Source of the DNA: Lunularia cruciata
Lineage: Eukaryota > Streptophyta > Marchantiopsida > Lunulariales > Lunulariaceae
Assembly (NCBI GenBank): GCA_948567375.1
Contig: OX419756.1
Span: 66,380,552-66,444,551, forward strand
Direction of reading: 5' to 3'
Length of the DNA: 64,000 bases
Shown here: one piece after another, positions 8,160 through 16,867 of the stretch
Numbering within the stretch: the stretch's first letter is position 1
How the letters are laid out: every line of letters starts with the position of its first letter
The notes under the pieces: generated by a model
The model's input: only the letters and a program-made list of their open reading frames with translations
Database searches by the model: none
What the model was told of the DNA's origin: nothing
Position numbers and translations under genes: made by a program

Positions 8160-10991
8160 TTGCGATTGCAGTTGGTGGTTCGGGTTTGCTGTTGCAGTTA
8201 CGTGGTCACGACGGAGTTCTTTGGAGATTCCAGAGGAGTTAGCCCTGCAGTACGCAGTGGGTTTACTCGGAGTGGTGCTCGGTATCAGCCTGTATCTCAG
8301 GTCCCAGTGAGGGAGGAGATTGACTCTGAGTTGGAGTTTGACACAGGAGCTGATTCAATTGAGAGTGCACTTGGTGTGTCCGCACCGTTGTTGTGGGACA
8401 TGGACAAGATTTATGGGGCCTCCAAAGGGCCTAGGTGTTACTCTGGTACAGTGGGTACTATTGAGTTGGATGACTTCATCCAGGAGTTCGATAGTTGGTG
8501 TGATCTGCAGCAGATGCGGAACCCGACTTTGTTCACACCCTTCATGGCATGGAAGGGGTTGTTTCAGCACTTGGAGGGTCCACCGATGGACGACTACCAT
8601 GAGTTCAGGAGAGCTTATTTGGAGGAGATTGAGTTATGGAGACAGTATTGGTCTCCACACTATGTCTTCATCACTTCAGGTTTGGTGGCCAGGAGTAGGT
8701 CGGCTGTACCTACGAGTTCTAGCTCGAGTAGTGTTGGTGGAGCTAGTGGAGGTGCACTAGCTGGAGATAGTGCTACTACGAGTGGAGGTACCGCTGCAGG
8801 AGCTGGTGTGGTACCGGGGTTTAACCCCATGGTGGAGTTCTTCCTATGTTTGAGGCAGAACTACCAGGGAGTGCAGACTGACAAGCTGAGGGGCTTGCAG
8901 GAGTTCCAGCGGAAGGCTGGAGAGAGCCTACGCGAGGCATACACTCGCATGAGGCGGCTGATTAGTTTCACTCAGGGAGTTACTGAGGCCCAGGCAGTCC
9001 AGTTTTGGTATGGGATACTGGACAGGGAGTTGCGACGTAGAGTTCGTGATGCTACATTGTTGCAGGCTACTTCGCCCACTTTGGCAGTAGTCTTTGGTTT
9101 GGCTGAGCGTATTGAGCTCAACATGGTGGAGGAGAGAGTGGTGACAACTGGATTTGGTAGAGAGACCTCATCCACGGTTGTGACTTCTTCTAGAGTGCAG
9201 CAGAGTGCACCATGCCCAGTTGGTTTTCGAGGACAGGGTGGACAGCCCAGATCCTATGGAGCGAGTGGAGGGCCTAGTGGAGTTAGACCCTTACCCTCAT
9301 TTTCGGGTCAGCAGCAGCCAGTGAGTGGTGGTGTTGCTTGTTGGACTTGTGGTGGACCTCACCATAGGAGAGAGTGTACTCAGGGCAGCGGACCTAATAC
9401 CTCTGGTGCATCACAGCCAGCACAGAGGCAGTGTGAGCACTGCCATAGATTTGGTCATACTAGTGACCGGTGTTTTGACCTACACCCGGAGTTACGGAGT
9501 GGTAGGGCTGCTATGACAGGTAGTAGAGGAGCTCTAGTTCATGGAGGACGAGGTGGTAGAGGTGGTGGTAGAGGATCTACACCTAGTAGGGGTGCAGTAC
9601 CTGCCCTTACTTCTGACATAGCTATGGCTACTCGGATTGAGCAGTTGGAGCAGAGATTGGCTAGTATGGCTATTGCTCAAAGGAGATCAGATTCGGGTGC
9701 TGAGGCTTCCACCTCATATGCTGGTGATAGAGATGCTTTGGACTTCATGTGCGGAGCAGCACAGGTGGATGCATCTGCAGCAGTGACTAGGAGTGCAGTA
9801 CGTGCTCCAGAGCCTAGAGGAGCATCAGTGGAGTTGGACCCACAGAGAGGAGAGGTTGGGAGACAGGTCAGACTTCCCCAGTCTTTCACGCTATCTGAGG
9901 CATTGCAGACGACATCCATGGTTCCTAGACGTCCCAATGCAGGTGTGGTAGGTGGTGATGGAGTACCTGATGGAGTACCTGCTAGTCAGCCACCTGCTAC
10001 TACACAGACTAAGTCTAGCATGATGTTGGGGGCGGCTCAACTGATTATGCGGCATCCTTTATTTTCAGCCAGTGACATGTTTACATTGGGAGTTGACCCA
10101 GCCCCAGTGTTCCAGTTGGCTGCCACGTTGTGTGAGAGTAGGGATGGTGCAGTTCCTACTACTAGAGCAAAGGTGGTTGGTAGTGGAGCTGACTTGGTTG
10201 AGGAGCATGGGATCCGTTCAGCGACCAGTGGTTTATGGCAGGCAGCAGCGGCTAGACTAAAGGAGTTGCCAGCTAGACCGGCCTTTGAGAGAGCGCGGTT
10301 TACACCTGGTGTTGTCCTATTGGATAACCAGAGGGGGATCTTTCGTTTGGTGGGACCTTCAGGGAAGGTCTATACACCACAGAGAGTCTTGTTAGACTCT
10401 GGTGCGCAGCCCCTTATGTTGGGGAAGGTTGCAGTTGTTGGTCTGGAGTTACGAAAGACCGATGTGGAGAGGTGTCCATTTCAGATCCAGACATCTCTAG
10501 GTGGTGGTTCGACACAGTACATCACACGTGGGGAGCTTGTTGTCCAGGTTCAGCCTGGTCATCCGACTAATAGCTCAGTGGTGAGAGCTCAGGCTATTGC
10601 GACGATAGCTGAGTCATATGATGTGCTAGTTGGGGGAGCAGTGTTATACCCTATGGGTTTCAGTATTGACTATTGGGAGGAGACAGCCTCTTATAGACCT
10701 GGTTGGCAGTCTGGTGAGGGACGGGTATGTCGCCTACCAGGACGCTTTAGTAGTGGCAGTCTTGGCTCACTACAGTCCGGGACCATGGCAGCATCAGTTT
10801 TGGCTTTCAGCGGTGCAGTTACTTGGCCTGGTGACTTGTTGGAGGGGAATGCCCATGCAGAGGATACTCCAGTACCAGAGGAGATCACTCGGCTATGGAG
10901 TACAAGTGGGATTGTTCCATCCACCTTGGATGTTCCATTGTGGAGTTCACAGGAGGCATTGCAGCAGCATGCGGATCAGTTGGTGCAGTAG
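8160..10991 (+). CDS. gag-pro: Element A Gag-protease polyprotein
   Basis: An open frame of 943 codons for the virus-like particle protein and the aspartic protease. A gag capsid-like segment lies at about residues 227-300 (LREAYTRMRRLISFTQGVTE region). Two zinc knuckles follow, CWTCGGPHHRREC near 394 and the canonical CEHCHRFGHTSDRC near 425, then a Gly/Arg-rich stretch and a short coiled coil (IEQLEQRLASMA). The protease active site is LLDSGAQ near residue 746. There is no ATG at the left end; the first in-frame ATG is 8400-8402 (MDKIYGASKG), also conserved in D, so the start is uncertain. The frame ends at UAG 10989-10991, where D reads CUG (Leu). The same frame then continues into the methyltransferase, so this stop is probably a mutation in A. 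Confidence 0.9.
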   Translation: MRLQLVVRVCCCSYVVTTEFFGDSRGVSPAVRSGFTRSGARYQPVSQVPVREEIDSELEFDTGADSIESALGVSAPLLWDMDKIYGASKGPRCYSGTVGTIELDDFIQEFDSWCDLQQMRNPTLFTPFMAWKGLFQHLEGPPMDDYHEFRRAYLEEIELWRQYWSPHYVFITSGLVARSRSAVPTSSSSSSVGGASGGALAGDSATTSGGTAAGAGVVPGFNPMVEFFLCLRQNYQGVQTDKLRGLQEFQRKAGESLREAYTRMRRLISFTQGVTEAQAVQFWYGILDRELRRRVRDATLLQATSPTLAVVFGLAERIELNMVEERVVTTGFGRETSSTVVTSSRVQQSAPCPVGFRGQGGQPRSYGASGGPSGVRPLPSFSGQQQPVSGGVACWTCGGPHHRRECTQGSGPNTSGASQPAQRQCEHCHRFGHTSDRCFDLHPELRSGRAAMTGSRGALVHGGRGGRGGGRGSTPSRGAVPALTSDIAMATRIEQLEQRLASMAIAQRRSDSGAEASTSYAGDRDALDFMCGAAQVDASAAVTRSAVRAPEPRGASVELDPQRGEVGRQVRLPQSFTLSEALQTTSMVPRRPNAGVVGGDGVPDGVPASQPPATTQTKSSMMLGAAQLIMRHPLFSASDMFTLGVDPAPVFQLAATLCESRDGAVPTTRAKVVGSGADLVEEHGIRSATSGLWQAAAARLKELPARPAFERARFTPGVVLLDNQRGIFRLVGPSGKVYTPQRVLLDSGAQPLMLGKVAVVGLELRKTDVERCPFQIQTSLGGGSTQYITRGELVVQVQPGHPTNSSVVRAQAIATIAESYDVLVGGAVLYPMGFSIDYWEETASYRPGWQSGEGRVCRLPGRFSSGSLGSLQSGTMAASVLAFSGAVTWPGDLLEGNAHAEDTPVPEEITRLWSTSGIVPSTLDVPLWSSQEALQQHADQLVQ

Positions 10992-12390
10992 GCTTGGAGT
11001 GGAGCCTTCGTACCATCAGGGGATGAGTGTGAGGATGAGCCTCCAGAGGCGATTGCTTTGACACCTCTGGATACCACACTCATAGCTTGGCAGTATCCAA
11101 TAGAGGGGATATGTCTATTAGAGTTGTTTGGTGGGATCAACACCGGACTAGCTGCGGTGTTACAGGCGGGTATCCGAGTACAGAGGTACTTGTATGTAGA
11201 GAGAGATGAGACTGCTAGGCGAGTCTCTCTACATCATGTGGCACACTTGGCCTATCGGTATCCGGAGTTATTACCGATGTCAGCAGTCAGAGGTTACCAG
11301 AAGGCCTTACCAGGAGACATTTCCTTATTGGGGGCGCATGACCTAGAGAGACATGGGCCTATTCACTTGGTGATTTCTGGATGGCCATGTCAGGGACATA
11401 CACGTGCGGGCCGCGGTTTGGGTCTTCAGGATCCTTGTTCTGGTGTGTTTTGGGAGATGTTACGGATACTACGACATCTCCAAGTTCATCTGTCTGTTTC
11501 TCCAGCTTACCTTTTGGAGAACATTCCATTGATGGGTGATTCTCGCACTAGAGTGGTGGCGAGTACACATCAGGTCCATTCTTGGATGGGACCTGCTGTA
11601 TTGTTAGATGCAGCCAGAGTGGGATCACGGGCTCATCGTCTTCGTCTTTGGTGGACGAACCTTTTACCCAGAGAGGTTCTACAGCGTAGTTATGATGGGA
11701 TTCAACGACTAGACCACATTCTTGTTGATGATATCTTGGATGCTGGATGTCAGTCTCAGACAGTGGTAGTGGCTGATAGGTCACCTATGGCAGTGGTGAA
11801 CCTAGTTGGACAGCCTAGAGCTGCATTTCCCACACTCATGAGTTTCCCAGGCTCTCATGCTTTTCGAGAGGGAGGACCTGGACTTGTTTGGGACTCACAG
11901 TTACAACAGTTGGTGGAGCCCAATGCTGATGAGAGAGAGCGGGCAATGGGTTTTCACCGGTATTACCGCTGTTCCAGTAGTATCAGAGGCATCTAGGCGT
12001 CAGGTGTTAGGTCAGGCTATGGACCTAAACTGTTTGACCTGGATTGTGAGCCTTGGTTTGGCAGAGCAGCATAGGATGCGCTTGATAGGCATCACCACTC
12101 GGACACTTGTGAGCCCTGTGCCTATCGAGACGATTCTGGCACATGCTGGGGGCGATGGACCGAGTGGACATGGTATTCTTGGGACACATCCAGTAGCTAC
12201 TAGGGAGAGTGGTCTACTTGGAGTCCATCCAGGTGAGCGTGGGCTACTTGGATTACACCCTTGGTCCACATGGGATGCAGCCAGAGGACGTATGGAGCTT
12301 GCAGCCAGAGTGGAGGGAGTTTTTCACATAGAGGTTGGGACCTCTAGTGGTCGGGAGCATGACACCATTGCTCCCAAGGGCCCAGTATAG
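10992..12390 (+). CDS. DNMT3-like cytosine-5 DNA methyltransferase domain
   Basis: Predicted SAM-dependent DNA (cytosine-5) methyltransferase, in frame after the protease. Motifs appear in family order: I, LLELFGGINTG (11115 on); IV, SGWPCQGH with catalytic Cys codon 11388-11390; VI, YLLENIPLM (ENV-type Glu-Asn at 11517-11522); VIII-like, SRAHRLRLWWTNLLP (about 11625), close to the SAHRARYFWGNLP type of DNMT3; IX and X, RERAMGF and RRQVLGQAMDLNC (about 11935-12040). The methionine-led frame runs 11058-11996. A 2-nt deletion near 11950 relative to D (44570) moves the last part to another frame, which is open to UAG 12388-12390. The tail has three G(L/I)LG-x-HP repeats. A viral or bacterial origin is unlikely: motif spacing resembles eukaryotic DNMT3, and the domain is shared by D. 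Confidence 0.88.
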
Positions 12391-12396
12391 CAGCCA
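12388..12396 (+). promoter_or_regulatory. Conserved UAG with readthrough context
   Basis: TAG CAG CCA here and TAG CAG TCA at 45013-45021 in D both fit UAG-CAR-YYA, the tobamovirus-type readthrough signal. The methyltransferase frame and the RT frame are in phase across it in both copies, and about 36 codons before the first RT methionine are open. Inference: a programmed leaky stop sets the ratio of Gag-protease-methyltransferase to the RT-integrase extension. Confidence 0.65.
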
Positions 12397-14607
12397 GTCA
12401 GTACGTCTTCCACTCCTACTACAATTACAGAGGATACTTGGGAGCCAGATCTTGGACCCAAGCTTACTGGAGAGGAAAGACGGAGGGTTTGGAGGTTCTT
12501 GAGGAGTCACACGAGTTGTTTTGCCTTCAGTATGAAGGATTTGGGTGCTCTGAAGGGACCTGGTATACGGATTGAGCTGACTAGCGACACACCTGTTTTC
12601 CGACGTCCTTATCGATATAGTGAGATGGAGAGGACATTGATTCAGAGCCGGAGTAGTGACCTTTTTGAGGCTAGTTTGGTGGAGATTTCACATGGAGAGT
12701 ATGCATCAGCGACAGTGATGCCAGCCAAGAAGGATATGCATGGCAACTATACAGATAGGCGGATGTGTGGAGATTACCGTCCTATCAACCAACAGACCAG
12801 GGCTGATCGGTATGCCATGCCTACACCAGAGGAGATTTTTGATGCAATTGGGCATGCAAAGGTCTTCAGTACTTTGGATCTTCGAGCGGGATATCATCAG
12901 TTGCCGATCAGGGAGGAGGATAAGTCCAAGACAACATTTTGGGCTATTGATCCTCATGGCAAGGATGTGTTATATCAGTGGAGGTTCTTACCATTTGGGT
13001 TAAAGAACGCTCCCGCTGAGTTCCAGAGGGTCATGGATAGGATCCTAGCTATATTGATTGGACTGGATTTTGCTCGGTGCTATATTGATGACATTTTGGT
13101 GTATAGCACTACTGTGGAGGAGCATGAGCGACAATTGTTGGAGGTGTTTGAGAGGTTGAGATCTCATGGACTCAAACTACATCTTGGGAAGTGTAGGTTC
13201 TTCCACGAGCAGGTTGAGTATTTGGGTCACACTATCTACCCCGAAGGACTTGGTGTTCAGCAGACCAAGGTGGAGGCTATTGCACATATTTCTTGGCCTA
13301 CGGATGTGAGCAAAGTGCGAGCATTCCTTGGGTTGGCGAACTTCTATCGCCGCTCTGTTAGAGGATTTAGTGCCATTGCCAAGGCCTTGACGAAGCTGAC
13401 CAAGCTTACACAGGAGTGGTGTTGGGGAGATGAGCAGGAGAGAGCTTTTGTAGAGCTCAAGGAGAGGTTGACATCTGCTCCTATTTTGAGGAGACCGATC
13501 AGGGGACGACCATTTCAAGTTCACACTGATTGGAGTATGTTGGGGCTTGGAGCGGTGCTCACCCAACATGATGATGAGGAGAAGGAGTTTGTGGTGGCCT
13601 ATGCTAGTCGCTCCAACAATTCAGCGGAGGCGAAGTATAGTTCATATGAGGGAGAGTGCTTGGCAGCAGTTTGGGCAGTAGCACATTTCCGATGTTACCT
13701 ATTTGGTAACCCCTTCACTCTCATCACTGATCATCAGCCGCTGAAGTGGTTGATGGAGTCCGACAAGCTTTCAGGGAAGCTTGCATGATGGGCTTTGATT
13801 TTACAGGAGTATGATTTCACGGTTGTTCATAGACCTGGAGTGGTGAACCATGATGCAGATGGGTTGAGTAGAAACCCATGTCCCAGCCAGCAGGATCAGA
13901 CCGGAGCACGTTGGCATGGTGAGACAGATGAGGAGATGGTGCCAGGTTGGCATGCATCGGCCTTTCTGTGTATATTTGCAGAGACTTTGGTGGTATCTCT
14001 CTCAGCGTATACAGGAGGAGTTATTGAGGTCACAGATCCAGACAGTGAAGATATTAGTACAGTTCAGCGAGACATTCATGATGATGTCTTAGTGATGGAC
14101 TATCTTCGCACTGGTGTTGTGGGTGGCACAGTTGGGGCCAAGGAGAGAGACCGTGTTCTTCAGCGAGCCAGACGGTTCAGATTGGAGGGTAGACACCTTT
14201 TGCGTGTATGGGAGGATGGTAGAGTGCGAGTAGTACCACTTCCATCACAGAGACCACAGTTGGTCCGTCATGCTCATGAGGAGCTAGGACATTTTGGAGT
14301 AAAGCATACATATAGCTTACTCCAGAGTCATTATTGGTGGCGCGGTATGCAGACCGAGGTACAGCAGTTTGTTGCCAGATGTGTGGTTTGTGACCGAGTT
14401 AGAGCATCATTCAATGCTCCTAGGCCACAGTTACACCCATTACCTATCATGGGATTGGGTTACCGTTGGAGTTTGGACTTCGCCGGACCTTTACCGCTGA
14501 CTGTGAGACATCATCGGTATGTTTTGGTGATGGTGGAGCACTTCTCCAAGTGGATTGAGTTGGTGGCACTTCCTGACAAGTCTAGTGAAGGAACAGCTTA
14601 CTCGTTC
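12391..14607 (+). CDS. pol: Element A RT, RNase H and N-terminal integrase
   Basis: This continues in phase from the UAG at 12388. The RT holds the DLRAGYHQLPI, LPFGLKNAPAEFQRVM and CYIDDILVYS motifs, with catalytic Asp pair in YIDD at 13081-13092. RNase H has HTDW, YEGECLAAVWA and LITDHQPLKWL. A UGA at 13786-13788 replaces an expected Arg in KLARWAL; D has CAA there, and both fit decay of an ancestral CGA. The integrase zinc domain (HAHEELGH...CVVCDRV) and the first catalytic Asp (WSLDFAG, codon 14476-14478) follow. The frame is cut at 14607 by insertion of element B and resumes at 22419. It is an ordinary Ty3/gypsy pol order (RT-RH-IN). Confidence 0.9.
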
Positions 14608-15286
14608 TGTGAGCCGGCCTGTCTCTCACTCAGGATGAACCTCTGATGGCTATTATGGTAGCGCACCATGGACTAAGAAGGCAAGGAACCCCAACTCCAT
14701 CATACTCCTCCAAGGCTAACACTCCAAGACTCAAGACATTGCTCACTAGAGAACTCAATGAGAGAGAGATAGTTGCAAATGAAAGGATGATGAGTACCTC
14801 CTCACCCCTTGTTTATATACTTGTGAAATAGTTACGTACCAAAGTTACTATTTACCGTAGTAACTCAAGTTACTAGACTAAAAGTCAAGTAAAGTCAAAA
14901 AGTAGAAAGGAATATCCATTCACATGGGCATATTCCCCTTATCTTGACCCAACCACTAAAGCAAGGATTCCTTCACATGGGCTATCCTTGGACTAAAGAA
15001 GAATCCAAAACAAAAAGGCTTGCGGGCCCAAGAGTTCTCAACTCTTTCCCCAAAGCCAAACACCTAGGAATAATACCAAGTCAACACACTAAAATCCAAA
15101 ATAGTGGTGCTCATCTTTTCTACTTCCTCTAAAGTAAGGTCCCATCTATCTTAGTTATGACTAACTTTAGCTAACCATGACTAATATAGAACCATCCTTT
15201 ATCTCTATATAAATAATATCTCTTAAGTACTTGTAATACCAAGCTAAATATCACAATACCACACACATGCACAAATGGGTGTTACA
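14608..15286 (-). repeat. 3' LTR of element B
   Basis: 679 bp, TGTGAGCCGGCC to GTGTTACA on the plus strand. On the minus strand a TATA-like TATATAAAC lies near 14811-14819. Confidence 0.96.
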
Positions 15287-15300
15287 TTTACCCCCGGACT
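15287..15300 (-). promoter_or_regulatory. Polypurine tract of element B
   Basis: On the minus strand AGTCCGGGGGTAAA abuts the 3' LTR, the normal position for the plus-strand primer of reverse transcription. Confidence 0.7.
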
Positions 15301-15334
15301 AAGTTTTCACTTTGTCCTCAAAGTGAAGGTCTCT

Positions 15335-16867
15335 CTACCTTCTATGGTACATCTTCAACTTATCATGGTTAATCCTATCAAAGTGTCTTCCTCCCAACTC
15401 CTTGAGATCATAGGTGTAATTGCCCCACACCTTCTCTACTATGAAAGGTCCAAAGTACTTAGGCAAAAACTTCTTTTGCACTCTCTTGAATTGAATGGAA
15501 TCAAACAACATTACCCAATCACCTTCTTTGAAAGGCTCCACCTTCTTCTTGCCTTGCCTCTTGTCATAGCTCTCCTTTTGTTTCCTTTGGGCTTGCTCCA
15601 CTCGAATCATAGCAACTGCTCTTGCCTCTTCCAACTCCATGAGTTGATCCTTCCTTGACTTCTCTGCATCACTTCCTTGTGCTTTCTTCAATCTCCTATG
15701 AATGCTTTGGAAGGTAGGAAGATCAAAGTGAATAGGTAAGGTAGACTCAATACCATACACCAATTGGAATGGAGAATATCCAGTGGAAGTCTTCATGGTT
15801 GTCCTATACTCCCACAAAACTGCATGAATCCTCTTGTCCCAATGATGTTTAGCCCCCTCCATTTCTGCATCTTTGGCCAACATCATGCACAAGGTCTGAT
15901 TGGTTCTCTCTGCCAAGCCATTGGAATTTGGCTTATAGGATGTAGTTACTCTATGTGTGATAGAGAAATGTCGTAGCATGGCTGTAGTAATGCTTCTTGT
16001 AAACTCTCCTCCTCTATCAGAAACCAACTCCAAAGGGCATCCAAACCTAGTGATAATGCGTTCATAAAGAAATCTACCCACTTCATCTTCATTCTTGTCC
16101 CTCAATGGTCTAGCCTCAACCCACTTGGTAAGGTAATCAGTAACTACCACAATGTACCGATTGTTCCTTGGGGTTCTATTGAGAGGTCCTACAAAATCAA
16201 TTCCCCACTTCTCAAAAGGTCCTAGCAATGGAATTGATCTAAGTGGTGGAGTGGATGTAGACTTTCTAGCAAAAGCTTGACAAACATGACAAGTTTTGCA
16301 ATAATCAAGACAATCCTTGAAAATCCCTCTCCAATGGTAACCTGCATCTAGAATCTTGAAAGCAGTCACCTTTCCTGCAAAGTGTCCTCCACATACTAAA
16401 CCTTCATGAAACTCCTTTATGAGTAGGATAGACTCTTCCTTACCCACTGCTCTTCGAAGTAGACCATCTGCTCCTTGGTGAAAAAGAATATCCTCCACCA
16501 TTGTGTAAGGTCTAGATCTTGCTGCAAGGGCCTTCCTCTCCCTAGCATGCATCCCTTCTGGATAGTTACCTCTTGTCACAAAATCCACAATCTCCTTGTA
16601 CTCCATTGGAATCTCTTGAGTGACTGAGATTGTCATGAGCTCCTCATCCGGGAAGGAATCATCTACTGGCTCATCTCCATCATGATCATAGGCTCTAGAT
16701 AACAAATCAGCATTTGCATGTTTCTTTCCTGGCCTATCCTCAATTGTGTAGTCATACTCAGACAAGAGTATCATCCACCTTGCTAGTCTCCCTTCAACAT
16801 TAGGCTTGTTGAAGATGTACTTCAAAGCCTTGTGATCCGTGACAATTGTGGCTTTCCCTCCAATCAA
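15335..16867 (-). CDS. pol: Element B RNase H C-terminal part and integrase
   Basis: 510 codons in phase with the frame 16868-20161 and separated from it only by TAA at 16868-16870. It begins in RNase H (TIVTDHKALKYIF), then the tether, then integrase: the zinc domain (HEGLVCGGHFAGK, CKTCHVC) and a catalytic core with Asp in WGIDFVGP, Asp in VSDRGGEF and Glu in NGLAERTNQT, with 35 residues between the second Asp and the Glu. The C-terminus ends at YHRR without chromodomain or PHD finger. It encodes the enzyme that joins the cDNA to the chromosome and appears catalytically intact. Confidence 0.93.
   Translation of the reverse strand: MIGGKATIVTDHKALKYIFNKPNVEGRLARWMILLSEYDYTIEDRPGKKHANADLLSRAYDHDGDEPVDDSFPDEELMTISVTQEIPMEYKEIVDFVTRGNYPEGMHARERKALAARSRPYTMVEDILFHQGADGLLRRAVGKEESILLIKEFHEGLVCGGHFAGKVTAFKILDAGYHWRGIFKDCLDYCKTCHVCQAFARKSTSTPPLRSIPLLGPFEKWGIDFVGPLNRTPRNNRYIVVVTDYLTKWVEARPLRDKNEDEVGRFLYERIITRFGCPLELVSDRGGEFTRSITTAMLRHFSITHRVTTSYKPNSNGLAERTNQTLCMMLAKDAEMEGAKHHWDKRIHAVLWEYRTTMKTSTGYSPFQLVYGIESTLPIHFDLPTFQSIHRRLKKAQGSDAEKSRKDQLMELEEARAVAMIRVEQAQRKQKESYDKRQGKKKVEPFKEGDWVMLFDSIQFKRVQKKFLPKYFGPFIVEKVWGNYTYDLKELGGRHFDRINHDKLKMYHRR

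Noticed and set aside
11058-11996. Bacterial contamination or a bacterial restriction-modification methyltransferase
   Set aside because: It is in frame between protease and RT, occurs in two separate insertions at the same place, and its motif VIII resembles DNMT3.
11857-12390. Independent gene after the methyltransferase
   Set aside because: It is the methyltransferase C-terminus shifted by a 2-nt deletion; D has the same residues in frame with the domain.
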